A stretch of DNA of 20,606 bases, from the NCBI GenBank assembly GCA_009691315.1, contig SICT01000011.1:1-20606 (forward strand), given 5' to 3'. The DNA is from Candidatus Uhrbacteria bacterium. Its GTDB lineage: Bacteria; Patescibacteriota; Patescibacteriia; 2-12-FULL-60-25. Shown in pieces: positions 7,220-14,398 of the stretch. The position numbers were made by a program, and so were the translations under genes. How positions within the stretch are numbered: position 1 is the first letter of the stretch; each line of letters opens with the position of its first letter. The notes below the pieces were generated by a model, which did not search any database, was not told where the DNA came from, and saw only the letters and a list, made by a program, of their open reading frames with translations.

Positions 7220-7641
7220 CTCGTCTTTTGTAATGAAATATCAATATGAATGATAGGAGTGCGTTGATGTGTCAGCCATTTTTTTATATTTTCTGGCCAC
7301 TCGATGGCCATGATGGTGCCAGGTTCAGCGAGTTCTTCGTCGAGATTGAGCGGCAGTAAATCTTTTTCGTCTTCGATGCGATAGGCGTCGACATGAACGA
7401 GACGTTTTAGTAAGTAGTTCGTAGTCAGTAGTGAGTAGTTTCGAACTAAAGAGAACGTGGGACTGCGAGGATTGACTTTTGCGCCCAGTGCTTTCGCCAG
7501 CAGTTGAACGAAGGTCGTTTTGCCAGCGCCAAGTGGACCAGACAAGGCAAGGATCGTGCCGTATTTTAAATGTGGCAAAAGAGTTTTTATCACCTTCTGC
7601 CAATCTTCTAGGCTCTTGATTTCATGTTTTAATGTTTTCAT
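7183..7641 (-). CDS. tsaE: TsaE, ATPase of the t6A tRNA-modification system
   Basis: TsaE is a P-loop ATPase that works with TsaD and TsaB to make threonylcarbamoyl-adenosine at tRNA position 37. Seen: Walker A GPLGAGKTT (residues 35-43 from the ATG at 7641), NPRSPTFSLVRNY, HVDAYRIED and AIEWPEN, all family motifs. The ATG at 7641 gives a usual N-terminus and sits 12 nt after tsaD's stop; an ATG at 7665 would overlap tsaD. Two oddities stand out. A 28-bp heptanucleotide repeat encodes an extra YSLLTTNYLLK stretch (residues about 69-79) between two core strands, and the last 12 or so codons (RQVQISAEAGV) come from the right arm of the downstream palindrome, so the original C-terminus may have been replaced. 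It is co-transcribed with tsaD. Confidence 0.93.
   Translation of the reverse strand: MKTLKHEIKSLEDWQKVIKTLLPHLKYGTILALSGPLGAGKTTFVQLLAKALGAKVNPRSPTFSLVRNYSLLTTNYLLKRLVHVDAYRIEDEKDLLPLNLDEELAEPGTIMAIEWPENIKKWLTHQRTPIIHIDISLQKTRRQVQISAEAGV
7410..7437. repeat. Heptanucleotide tandem repeat inside tsaE
   Basis: Four consecutive 7-mers on the plus strand, GTAAGTA, GTTCGTA, GTCAGTA and GTGAGTA, follow the pattern GTNNGTA, with the start of a fifth (GTT) after them. Twenty-eight bases is not a multiple of three, yet the tsaE frame stays open through it. Confidence 0.75.
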
Positions 7642-7652
7642 GTTTTTATGAT

Positions 7653-8684
7653 CTACACATTCCATTCTGGCTTCGCATCAATCGTTTTCCAGTTAGTCCG
7701 GTCGCCGTTACGCAAGCGCCAAAAACCTGCGGCCGCAATCATGGCGGCGTTATCGGTGATATACAGGCGATCAGATGGTAGAAAGGTGACCTTTTTCAAC
7801 TCACATTCAATCCGTTCACCCATCTGTCTGCGCAATTCTTGATTTGCAGACACGCCGCCTACGAGCAGAATGCCATTCACTTTGAATTTTTTTGCGGCGC
7901 GTATGGTTTTTTCAACCAGAACATCTACAATAGTCTGTTGAAGAGATGCGGCGAAATTTTTTCTTATTTTTTTATTCTTTATTTCCAATTTTTCCCAGCT
8001 TTGTCGCACGGCCGTTTTTAATCCACTAAAACTAAAATCTAGAGATGGATCTTTTAGCATTGGGTGGGGAAGATCAAATGCATGCGGATCTCCATCAAGC
8101 GCAAGCTGGGCGATGTGGGGGCCGCCGGGATAGGGGAGACCCATCAACTTTGCCGATTTATCAAAGCATTCACCCGCGGCGTCATCGCGTGTTTGTCCGA
8201 CGATTTTGTATTTGCAAAAATCTTTCATCAAAACCAGTTCGGTATGTCCGCCAGAGACGATCAACGCGAGTAGAGGAAATTTAAATTTTTCACGATTTTG
8301 CGCATTCAACCAAGCAGACGCCAGATGACCTTCGAGATGATTCACGCCGATCAACGGTTTACCGGAAAGAAATGTCAACGTGCGCGCGGCCTCGATTCCA
8401 ACACGCAGCGCTGTGGCTAGTCCGGGGCCTTGAGTGACGGCAATCGCATCAAAAGATTTTAATTGTTGCTTGCCCGTTGCTTGTGTGAGGAGTGAAACGG
8501 TTTCTGCGACATGGGATCGTGCGGCAACTTCCGGTACTACGCCACCATATTTTTGATGAATGGGAATTTGTGAGAAGACAAGATTTTTCACCACGCGAAT
8601 CATTTTCTCACCGCAAAAATGAACGATCGAAACCGCGGTTTCGTCGCAACTTGTTTCAATAGCTAGAATCCTCATTCGCTTCAT
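7653..8684 (-). CDS. tsaD: TsaD, catalytic subunit of t6A synthesis
   Basis: TsaD transfers the threonylcarbamoyl group from threonylcarbamoyl-AMP to A37 of ANN-decoding tRNAs. The 343-aa product is of normal length for the Kae1/TsaD (ASKHA) family: ILAIETSCDETAVSI at the N-terminus, QKYGGVVPEVAARSH, TQGPGLATALRVG, the metal-binding HLEGH (His116 and His120), LIVSGGHTEL, GQTRDDAAGECFDK, FSFSGLKTA and, near the C-terminus, GGVSANQELR and DNAAMIAAAG. A second ATG (8675) gives MRILAIETSC, the more usual family start. It heads a minus-strand pair with tsaE and is divergent from the EamA gene, 30 bp away. No tsaB is visible in the window. Confidence 0.98.
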   Translation of the reverse strand: MKRMRILAIETSCDETAVSIVHFCGEKMIRVVKNLVFSQIPIHQKYGGVVPEVAARSHVAETVSLLTQATGKQQLKSFDAIAVTQGPGLATALRVGIEAARTLTFLSGKPLIGVNHLEGHLASAWLNAQNREKFKFPLLALIVSGGHTELVLMKDFCKYKIVGQTRDDAAGECFDKSAKLMGLPYPGGPHIAQLALDGDPHAFDLPHPMLKDPSLDFSFSGLKTAVRQSWEKLEIKNKKIRKNFAASLQQTIVDVLVEKTIRAAKKFKVNGILLVGGVSANQELRRQMGERIECELKKVTFLPSDRLYITDNAAMIAAAGFWRLRNGDRTNWKTIDAKPEWNV

Positions 8685-8714
8685 AGGGAATAGAGTGATA
8701 GAATAGGATAAATT

Positions 8715-9131
8715 ATGTGGATTGTCTATGGTTTGCTCGCGGCCGTCACGGCGGCCCTCATGACGATTAGCGGAAAGATCGGGCTCAAAAAAGTGGACCC
8801 GACATTAGCGACAGGTATTCGTAGTTTTTTTATGTTTGTATTTATGTTCGGTGTTGTGCTTGTGAGCGGCAAAGCCAAAGGATGGCAATCGCTGGCTGGT
8901 CGTGAATATGCTTGGATTATCCTCGCTGCAGCCTTGGGGGCAGCTTCCTGGTTGTTTTATTTTTTAGGGTTGAAGCTCACGAGCGCATCCAAACTCGCGA
9001 GTCTTGACCGTTTGAGTTTGCCATTGATTATTTTATTTTCCATCCTTTTTTTGTCAGAAACATTCTCTTGGAAGTTGGTGTTAGGTGGAGTCATTGTTGC
9101 CATCGGTGCGATGATCGTCGCACAGGCATAA
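8715..9131 (+). CDS. EamA-type (DMT superfamily) membrane protein, half-size
   Basis: This 138-aa integral membrane protein has about five hydrophobic helices: VYGLLAAVTAALMTISGKIG, GIRSFFMFVFMFGVVLVSG, YAWIILAAALGAASWLFYFLG, LSLPLIILFSILFLSETFS and VLGGVIVAIGAMIVAQA. The pattern, and especially the glycine- and alanine-rich third helix followed by SASKLASLDRLSLPL and the ending SETFSWKLVLGGVIVAIGAMI, fits a single EamA domain. Standard DMT transporters carry two EamA domains; single-domain versions are thought to dimerise. The substrate cannot be told. It is divergent from tsaD and is followed by its own terminator-like hairpin. Confidence 0.85.
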   Translation: MWIVYGLLAAVTAALMTISGKIGLKKVDPTLATGIRSFFMFVFMFGVVLVSGKAKGWQSLAGREYAWIILAAALGAASWLFYFLGLKLTSASKLASLDRLSLPLIILFSILFLSETFSWKLVLGGVIVAIGAMIVAQA

Positions 9132-9135
9132 AACA

Positions 9136-9170
9136 AAACCCACCCGGTCCAGGTGAGTTTCATTTTTATT
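9136..9170 (+). terminator. Terminator after the EamA gene
   Basis: AAACCCACC (9136-9144) pairs with GGTGAGTTT (9152-9160) with one mismatch around a 7-nt loop, and CATTTTTATTTC follows. It starts 4 nt after the stop codon. Confidence 0.55.
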
Positions 9171-9210
9171 TCTTTACGATGCGGCTCGCTTCCACCAGAC
9201 ATGACCGGAC

Positions 9211-9235
9211 AACCGCTGATTTGAGATCAGCGGTT
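9211..9235. terminator. 10-bp perfect hairpin between convergent genes
   Basis: AACCGCTGAT (9211-9220) and ATCAGCGGTT (9226-9235) form a perfect stem with a 5-nt loop. It contains the stop codon of the minus-strand coiled-coil gene. Flanking T-richness is modest on either strand, so it may act as a weak bidirectional terminator or a 3'-end stabiliser. Confidence 0.5.
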
Positions 9236-10615
9236 TAGTTGTTTCATGCGCTCGACGCTCTCCGAAATTTTTTTATTCGTCACAGTTAATTCTTGCTTGA
9301 CGTGATCGGCCCGTCCTTGAATAGAGGCGAGCGCGCTATCAAGTTTTGTTTTGTCTTGACCAAGTTTTGTGAGTTCCTCATTTATAGGTGTGAGTTGTTT
9401 TGTGAGCTCCTCCTTTTTTACACCACCAAACAATCCTTTCGGTGGATTTTTTTCTACGGTAGTTTTCTTTTCCTCTTGCACAGAAATTTTTTCATTGAGC
9501 GCGTCCACTTTTTTTGTTGCATCTACTAGCTCCTTTTGAATTCTTTTGCCAGCTTCTTCTAAATTGAAGACCTGTATTTTAAGTTCCTTCTGACTATCCG
9601 CTTCTTTTTCTAAATTTCTGTCTCTCTTTCGTCCTTCGGTTTCACGCGCCTGTTTTGCGGCAGATTCTTCGTTTTTGCGTTGTTCGCGCGTGTCACGAAG
9701 CGCTCGTCCCTCCACTGTCGATTGTTTTACTGCTTCGGCATCAGGTGTCACGCCTATTTGTTGAAATGGTTTTAGTGGATCTCCACTTCGAAACCCCTCG
9801 AGTCTTGCAAGAACAGGAGCAAGCCAGGGCAATTGTTCTGTGAGAACAGCTTGACGTTGTTCGTTTGTTGCAATTTTTTGGCTGTTAAGTTGTTTCGCCC
9901 CTTCCTGTTTTGGATTTTTGGGATCGTAAAAAGCCGCAGAAGCATAGCTATTTAAATAGCCGTCATAAGATGCTGTTCCTCTCGTGTCGCGCACCAACTT
10001 CCCCATGAGCTCTCCAGCCGCCTTGGCTTGCATGACTTCTTTGGAAGGGAGATACATTTTGTCTCGATTCAGACTTCGATCTGTCGAATGTGCATCTTCA
10101 ACTCCTTCCTGAAACGGTTGGAGAAAATCCTGGAGATCAATGGAGGTACTCTTTGCCAAAGCAGCTTCTTTTTTTGTGCGTTCTGTTTCGTCCGTGATGG
10201 TGGCGAGTTCACTTTTTTTCTTTTGCCATTCTTGAGCACGCTTGGCGAGCTCACCACTTGCCAAACCTAAAAATATTTCCTCGCCCAAAGCATAGATTTC
10301 CGGAGAATCTTCTTTTGTTCCCTCTCCTCCCCATTGTGGGTTGATTTGATTAAAAATTAAATTATTATCACACAGTCCCAAAGCATCTTTTCGTAAACTT
10401 TGATATTCATCCGAATCCAGTAATTTTAACATGGATTCTTTTTGTTTAGCGTCCTTCATGTCGACCTTGAGCGCCAACATCACAGCTACCGTTTCCGATT
10501 TTGATCTGGTAGGGGCTTCATTTTTCTTTTCAACAACATTTTTAGCAACAGGAGTTTCATTGGGCATAGGATGTGAAAAGAATAGTATGACAATTGTGAC
10601 AGTAAAATAGCGCAT
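9227..10615 (-). CDS. Coiled-coil protein of unknown function, possibly exported
   Basis: I do not recognise this 462-aa protein. It opens with a short hydrophobic stretch after one Arg (RYFTVTIVILFFSHP), which could be a minimal signal or anchor; an internal ATG at 10567 (MPNETPVAK) would remove it and give a cytosolic protein. Residues about 20-330 are polar and helical, with KRAQEWQKKKSELATI and the aromatic patches GGEGTKEDSPEIYALGEEI and SYDGYLNSYASAAFYDP. From about 330 to the end, it is a continuous Lys/Glu-rich coiled coil of SMC-like composition (FNLEEAGKRIQKELVDATKK; ELTVTNKKISESVERMKQL). A Pro/Gly break (NPPKGLFGGVKKEEL) near residue 395 suggests a hairpin turn between antiparallel helices. 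It is convergent with the EamA gene. Confidence 0.75.
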   Translation of the reverse strand: MRYFTVTIVILFFSHPMPNETPVAKNVVEKKNEAPTRSKSETVAVMLALKVDMKDAKQKESMLKLLDSDEYQSLRKDALGLCDNNLIFNQINPQWGGEGTKEDSPEIYALGEEIFLGLASGELAKRAQEWQKKKSELATITDETERTKKEAALAKSTSIDLQDFLQPFQEGVEDAHSTDRSLNRDKMYLPSKEVMQAKAAGELMGKLVRDTRGTASYDGYLNSYASAAFYDPKNPKQEGAKQLNSQKIATNEQRQAVLTEQLPWLAPVLARLEGFRSGDPLKPFQQIGVTPDAEAVKQSTVEGRALRDTREQRKNEESAAKQARETEGRKRDRNLEKEADSQKELKIQVFNLEEAGKRIQKELVDATKKVDALNEKISVQEEKKTTVEKNPPKGLFGGVKKEELTKQLTPINEELTKLGQDKTKLDSALASIQGRADHVKQELTVTNKKISESVERMKQLNR

Positions 10616-10739
10616 ATCATGGGTTGAGGCAAATAGGTTTTCTCGAATTCAAGTTCAAACCGTGACCCCCTCATAATTCAATAGGCACTGTCTTCGGGTA
10701 GAGTGAAAGCACTAAAACTAACTCACGTATCCTTCAACG

Positions 10740-10910
10740 ATGCCACCCGTCAGTTATTTGGAAAAATCCCCAAATGAAAACACCTCCCTCTTTCAGGAAA
10801 GTGTTATCGTGGTAGCCCATGTGGGTGCGAGGTGGAATGAGCTTGTTTCCGAGCTAGAACGCTGGCATGAATTCGGCAAAGCGAGAGAAATGGCTCAAAC
10901 ATTGGCGTAA
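10740..10910 (+). CDS. Possible small protein, 56 aa
   Basis: An ATG-initiated frame encodes a 56-aa peptide beginning MPPVSYLEKSPNENTS and ending WHEFGKAREMAQTLA. The second half (NELVSELERWHEFGKAREMAQ) would form a good amphipathic helix, which is why I list it. No Shine-Dalgarno or clear promoter precedes it and I do not recognise a family. It could be a genuine small gene, a remnant of a larger one, or chance. Confidence 0.3.
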   Translation: MPPVSYLEKSPNENTSLFQESVIVVAHVGARWNELVSELERWHEFGKAREMAQTLA

Positions 10911-11043
10911 ACGGAGCGAAGATCGTATCAATCCAGACCTGCCATAAGGGATTGAAATAGCTTTATCCGTCTTAGAGAGGAGGACTTGGGTATTGGTTGA
11001 TGCGTGTTCTTGAAATCATGCGGACGCCGCGCGAATTTTCCGG

Positions 11044-11061
11044 AGTACCGTTTTCGGTACT
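11044..11061. repeat. Perfect 7-bp hairpin with TTTT loop
   Basis: AGTACCG (11044-11050), TTTT, CGGTACT (11055-11061). It is the first of a cluster of small palindromes in this intergenic stretch. Confidence 0.6.
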
Positions 11062-11063
11062 GG

Positions 11064-11094
11064 TTTCTAGGTTGTTAGGTTTTTAACCTAGAAA
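11064..11094. repeat. Perfect 10-bp inverted repeat with AGGTT-type repeats
   Basis: TTTCTAGGTT (11064-11073) is the exact reverse complement of AACCTAGAAA (11085-11094). TAGGTT recurs in the loop and again at about 11123-11136 (TTAGGTTCTTAGGTTTTC), in the 7-nt phase typical of short CPR interspersed repeats. Confidence 0.6.
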
Positions 11095-11163
11095 ACCTAG
11101 CCGCTAGTTTTAGCCACATTTTAGGTTCTTAGGTTTTCGTACGCAGCTCTCAACTTAGCGGAG

Positions 11164-11185
11164 TTTTGGGTTTTTGGGTTTTTGG
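11164..11185. repeat. TTTTTGGG octamer tandem repeat
   Basis: About three units of TTTTTGGG (the first lacking one T, the last ending GGA) run head to tail just before the end of the DKNYY gene. Confidence 0.6.
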
Positions 11186-11205
11186 ATTTTCGATTCCGGT
11201 TTCAG

Positions 11206-13182
11206 CTATCCCCGATATCCGCAGTCGTACGATTCGTCCGTTTTTCGAAGGGTGCTTGAACTTGATGACTTCCAATCGTCGAGATTTAGTTCATAAAATA
11301 CACGCGAAGCGCATGCGTCTTGAGCCAAGCACTGCAAAGTGACGGTTGAACCATTCAAGGCACGAATACTTTGAGGGAGAACCGTTCCAAGATTGCTGCA
11401 ATCAAGTTTCATCGTCTCAATGAGTTGGTTTTTTGGATCAAACCAGTTTATCGTCTTCGCTTCAACGGTCGGATCGGGCTTGTACCCGATTAATTTGTCT
11501 TGATTGGGCATGATACAAAACTCAAATGATGCAGTAGATGTGTCGCTCCCCAACGCAGGGAGTTTCGATTGCCAACCCGCAAGTCCTCCAGGAAGGTCGG
11601 CTGTCTCAGTGGAGCACTTGATAAAATCGTTAGGCACTTTGACTCCTAATCGATATTCTCCGTTTTTGTCTTGAGCGATCCCAAGCTCGAAACTTAACTT
11701 AAATGTCTGTGGGTCAGCTCCCTGAATAAGTTTGCCGGCAAAATAGACATGATTTTTATCTTTTGCATAACCCCCGCTCGAGGATTCGCAACTTAAAATT
11801 TCCGAGCCTCCCATTGGGGAGAAAGATGAGCCATCGGCTCCAGGAATTACCTGACCGAGATGATAAACGCTCGATCCGATTCTCCCATAATAATCTCCTA
11901 AGAATTTAAACCCTGTTTGATTCGGCATGACCACCTGACCGCATTCGTAGACTGAATTTTTGTCTTTAGCAGAAACAGAACCTTCATCGATGAGTTCAAA
12001 AGTTTTTGGATCAGCTCCTTTAAGTTCAGTTGTGTAGAGATATACTGCACGTTTATCTTTTAAGTAGATTCCGAGGGTTTGAACTGATTGCGGATCCAAA
12101 TTCGGAATTTTTGTGCTATCGACGTAGACGTTGTTCTTATCCGCCGCAAGACAGGACACGCTGTATAGAACCGGCGTTCCGACAACTTGTCCGATATATC
12201 TAAAGGTAGCCGGATCAGCCCCTTCTATAATTCCCGTTCCGGCGAACACGTGAGATATGTCCTTAAAAAATGGCGCACACATACCGAGCGTTCCGGTTGT
12301 TTCTACTAGCTGGAAGGAATCAGGGTCTGCTTTAGAAATCACGTCCGTACCCCAAAAGACGTGTTCGGAATCTCTTGAAAAAAGTCGGCCTGAAATGTCG
12401 TTCAAATTCTTGTATGTCTCGAATGTTTTTGGATCAGCTCCGGTAATTACGGTGCTTTTATCATAGGAGCTGATAAAGACTCGAGAAACGTCTTTGGTGA
12501 AACCAATAATCCTACCCTGCCCAATGGGTCTCACGTCTACGATTTCAAGCGTCTGGCCATCGCTTTGGGGAATGGCTGACCAACCGTAAAACCCCGAGTG
12601 AGCATCGCTACCAAACCATGTTGTCAAAACTTTGAATGTAGTGGGATCTGCCCCATCAATCACCATTCTGTGAAAATTTGTTTCGTTGAAGAAATACACA
12701 TGGTTCTTGTCACGTGCATAACCATCAGCTAGAGCTTCAAATGTTTTTCCATCAGTCTGAACAGGCGGCTTCCCATAAGCATTTCTTATCTCAACTGCCT
12801 GTCCTCCATAAAAACCCTTGTCTTTATCACGAGCAAAGCCGTAATCAAGAACCTCGAAAGAAGCTGCGTCAGCATCTCCCTCGACTTGTCCGCAATAATG
12901 ATTGATGAACTGATAATAGACCTTTCCTTCATGGATGCTATACACGCCATTCCCCAGACAGGGTGCTAGCGCGTCTGGTTGTGCTTGCCCCTGCGGTTCA
13001 TTTACCAAAAAATGTCTGTCAGTTGGAGCTATCGTAACCGGACGTTTTGATGGGAATAAGATAACTATTACAATAGCTGCGAAAAGAATGATTAAGCCGG
13101 TAGCTGCAAATAGGAGTGTAAGCGGCTCGCTAGCCTTTTGCTTTATCAGCCTCCAAGACCGCAAGAGCTTCTCATTCTTCAT
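11206..13182 (-). CDS. Membrane-anchored DKNYY-repeat protein
   Basis: This 658-aa protein has a short basic N-terminus, one transmembrane segment at about residues 21-44 (LTLLFAATGLIILFAAIVIVIL) and a large extracytoplasmic part. That part is built from around ten repeats of the DKNYY type: a DKNxVYF-like motif (DKNHVYFFN, DKNNVYVDS, DKRAVYLYT, DKNSVYECG, DKNHVYFAG) followed 8-15 residues later by GADPxTFk (GADPTTFKV, GADPKTFET, GADPATFRY, GADPQTFKL). DKNYY modules occur in secreted and surface proteins of Gram-negative bacteria; their ligand is unknown. A cysteine-containing, repeat-free domain closes the protein. The ATG at 13182 (MKNEK) is preferred to the upstream start at 13227, which would add 15 unconvincing residues. 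It is likely a surface protein. Confidence 0.85.
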   Translation of the reverse strand: MKNEKLLRSWRLIKQKASEPLTLLFAATGLIILFAAIVIVILFPSKRPVTIAPTDRHFLVNEPQGQAQPDALAPCLGNGVYSIHEGKVYYQFINHYCGQVEGDADAASFEVLDYGFARDKDKGFYGGQAVEIRNAYGKPPVQTDGKTFEALADGYARDKNHVYFFNETNFHRMVIDGADPTTFKVLTTWFGSDAHSGFYGWSAIPQSDGQTLEIVDVRPIGQGRIIGFTKDVSRVFISSYDKSTVITGADPKTFETYKNLNDISGRLFSRDSEHVFWGTDVISKADPDSFQLVETTGTLGMCAPFFKDISHVFAGTGIIEGADPATFRYIGQVVGTPVLYSVSCLAADKNNVYVDSTKIPNLDPQSVQTLGIYLKDKRAVYLYTTELKGADPKTFELIDEGSVSAKDKNSVYECGQVVMPNQTGFKFLGDYYGRIGSSVYHLGQVIPGADGSSFSPMGGSEILSCESSSGGYAKDKNHVYFAGKLIQGADPQTFKLSFELGIAQDKNGEYRLGVKVPNDFIKCSTETADLPGGLAGWQSKLPALGSDTSTASFEFCIMPNQDKLIGYKPDPTVEAKTINWFDPKNQLIETMKLDCSNLGTVLPQSIRALNGSTVTLQCLAQDACASRVFYELNLDDWKSSSSSTLRKTDESYDCGYRG

Positions 13183-13363
13183 ACTTATAAAATTGTAGCA
13201 AAATTCAGAGCATCTAGCCAGAATCACTTAGAAAAGTGGAGCAGCCTCTTGCAGCGTCAAATTTCTGTTATTGATTCTTAACCAGAATAAATTAAACAAA
13301 TACGCCCCTGTAAGCACAGATGTATTTTTGATTTGCCAAACACTCAGAAGTAAGCAAACGAAT

Positions 13364-13389
13364 GGGCTGTATGCAGCCCTCTTTTGTTT
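13364..13389 (+). terminator. Terminator-like hairpin upstream of the recombinase remnant
   Basis: GGGCTG (13364-13369), TATG, CAGCCC (13374-13379), then TCTTTTGTTT. It has the form of an intrinsic terminator on the plus strand, but no plus-strand gene ends here. It may insulate the mobile-element remnant or be an attenuator in its leader. Confidence 0.45.
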
Positions 13390-13441
13390 CGTCTGTGAAT
13401 AACCCCGACTTGCCGCGCGAGCCAATCTTTATGCTTGCTCC

Positions 13442-13630
13442 ATGCTTACTTTGGAGCAATGCCGCCGCATCGATCCCGACCTCGCCAATCTCCCCGACGA
13501 GGAGCTTTTGGCTTTGCGCGACAAGCTCTACGCCGTGGCAAACACGGCCTTGGACTCTCTTGGCCGTCACGAAGCCTCAAATCCGGCTCACACGCCCGCC
13601 TTGCTTCCCGAAGGCGGCAAAGTCGCTTAA
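13442..13630 (+). CDS. Small protein preceding a serine recombinase
   Basis: This 62-aa protein begins MLTLEQCRRIDPDLANLPDEELLALRD (first 20 residues suffice to identify it: MLTLEQCRRIDPDLANLPDE). It is an acidic helical protein with no membrane segment. Its stop is 3 nt before the ATG of the recombinase remnant, so the two form one unit. Small ORFs of this LTLEQCRxIDP type, in my recollection, often precede recombinase genes in CPR genomes, possibly as accessory or regulatory factors; that is inference. Codon use is more GC-rich at third positions than in the neighbouring minus-strand gene, in keeping with transfer. Confidence 0.65.
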   Translation: MLTLEQCRRIDPDLANLPDEELLALRDKLYAVANTALDSLGRHEASNPAHTPALLPEGGKVA

Positions 13631-13633
13631 CTG

Positions 13634-14318
13634 ATGCGTATGCCTGAAACGAGCTTCAAAGCGTGCGTCATCTACTGCCGTGTATCCTCGAAGTCGTCAC
13701 GGCAAACGCCATCCGTACTATCACCATGGCAGCAAGAAGTGCACGCATTCAAAATCCGTTCAAAAGGCTGTGTTTGAGCAGAAGTTCGTTCAGCTCTTGG
13801 AGACCATCGAGCCGGACACGAAGTATGAAAAGCTATTCAAAGCCATCGTGCTCGATGCGTGGCAAGATCGTTACAAGAAATTTGATGAGATGAATGCTCG
13901 CGTCCGGAAGGATATCGAGAAGCTCGAGCACGAACGTCAGACCGTTTTCGACTTCCATCGCAACGGCAAGTATACGGATGATGAGTTCGTGACCCAAAAG
14001 CACCTAGTCAACGAGCGCATCGATCAGAAACGCTTACTGCTCCAAGACGCGCGGCAGAAAGAGCTGGATATGGAAAAGGCTCTCAATTATTGTTTTCACT
14101 TTATCCGTAACGCATCCAAAGTCTGGGTCGATTTGGCCGACGATTACGAGGCTCGGATCAACCTCCAGCATTTGATTTTCGCAAAACCGCTCACATTCGA
14201 TGGCGATTCTTTTGGAACCCCCGAATTGTCGCTAGTCTTTGCACAAAAAAAGACTTCTCCCGATGAGAAGTCCTTTTTGGTAGCCCGTAGGGGAATCGAA
14301 CCCCTATTGACGGCTTGA
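13634..14318 (+). pseudogene. Serine recombinase remnant with large internal deletion
   Basis: The frame from ATG 13634 reads MRMPETSFKACVIYCRVSSK, the first strand and catalytic-serine motif (YCRVSS) of a large serine recombinase. It then shifts out of register. From about 13695 a different frame carries the other end of such an enzyme: a zinc-ribbon remnant (GKRHPYYHHGSKKCTHSK), then the long helical region (AWQDRYKKFDEMNARVRKDIEKLEHERQ... to FDGDSFGTPELSLVFA). Most of the catalytic domain and the recombinase domain, some 250-300 residues, is missing. The second frame has no stop of its own where the gene should end; it runs on through the tRNA terminator and into antisense tRNA-Glu (ARRGIEPLLTA). 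It is clearly non-functional as an integrase. Confidence 0.85.
14245..14278 (-). terminator. Terminator of tRNA-Glu (probably bidirectional)
   Basis: GACTTCTC (14252-14259) and GAGAAGTC (14265-14272) form a perfect 8-bp stem with a 5-nt loop. On the minus strand it is followed by a T7 run just after the tRNA; on the plus strand by CTTTTT. It can end both the tRNA transcript and the recombinase remnant. Confidence 0.85.
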
Positions 14319-14352
14319 AAAGCCGCTGTCCTAACCATTAGACGAACGAGCC
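14278..14352 (-). tRNA. trnE: tRNA-Glu (anticodon UUC)
   Basis: On the minus strand, a complete cloverleaf of 75 nt with encoded CCA can be drawn: acceptor GGCTCGT/ACGGGCT (two G-U pairs), D-arm GTCTAATGGTTAGGAC, anticodon stem GCGGC/GCCGT around loop TTTTCAA (anticodon TTC), and T-arm AGGGG-TTCGATT-CCCCT. The discriminator is A. It lies between the recombinase remnant and the ATPase, and its 3' end faces the remnant, the usual geometry when mobile elements use a tRNA end. Confidence 0.96.
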
Positions 14353-14372
14353 ACGTATAAAGCCAGCGGCTT

Positions 14373-14390
14373 CACGTGGCAGACCACGTG
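14373..14390. repeat. Palindrome in the tRNA-Glu leader
   Basis: CACGTGG (14373-14379), CAGA, CCACGTG (14384-14390) form a perfect 7-bp hairpin. It lies between the inferred tRNA transcription start (about 14392) and the tRNA 5' end, so it would be in the pre-tRNA leader removed by RNase P. Confidence 0.55.
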
Positions 14391-14398
14391 TGGCCCAG

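Larger units (their letters stand above)
10616..11205. other. 590-bp intergenic stretch, repeat-rich, little coding potential
   Basis: Apart from one possible 56-aa frame (10740-10910), I see no gene. The stretch from 10911 to 11040 has short open pieces (for example one reading MRVLEIMRTPREFSGVPF from 11000 or so) that could be decayed coding sequence. From 11044 onward it is made of hairpins and AGGTT/TTTTTGGG-type repeats listed separately. No tRNA or other RNA gene was recognised. Confidence 0.5.

Noticed and set aside
13228..13570. Minus-strand frames of 65 and 92 aa around the recombinase remnant
   Set aside because: They overlap the better supported plus-strand small ORF or an intergenic stretch and show no recognisable motif.
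14278..14318. Peptide tail VARRGIEPLLTA as genuine recombinase sequence
   Set aside because: It is the antisense translation of tRNA-Glu, a familiar artefact of frames running into tRNA genes.
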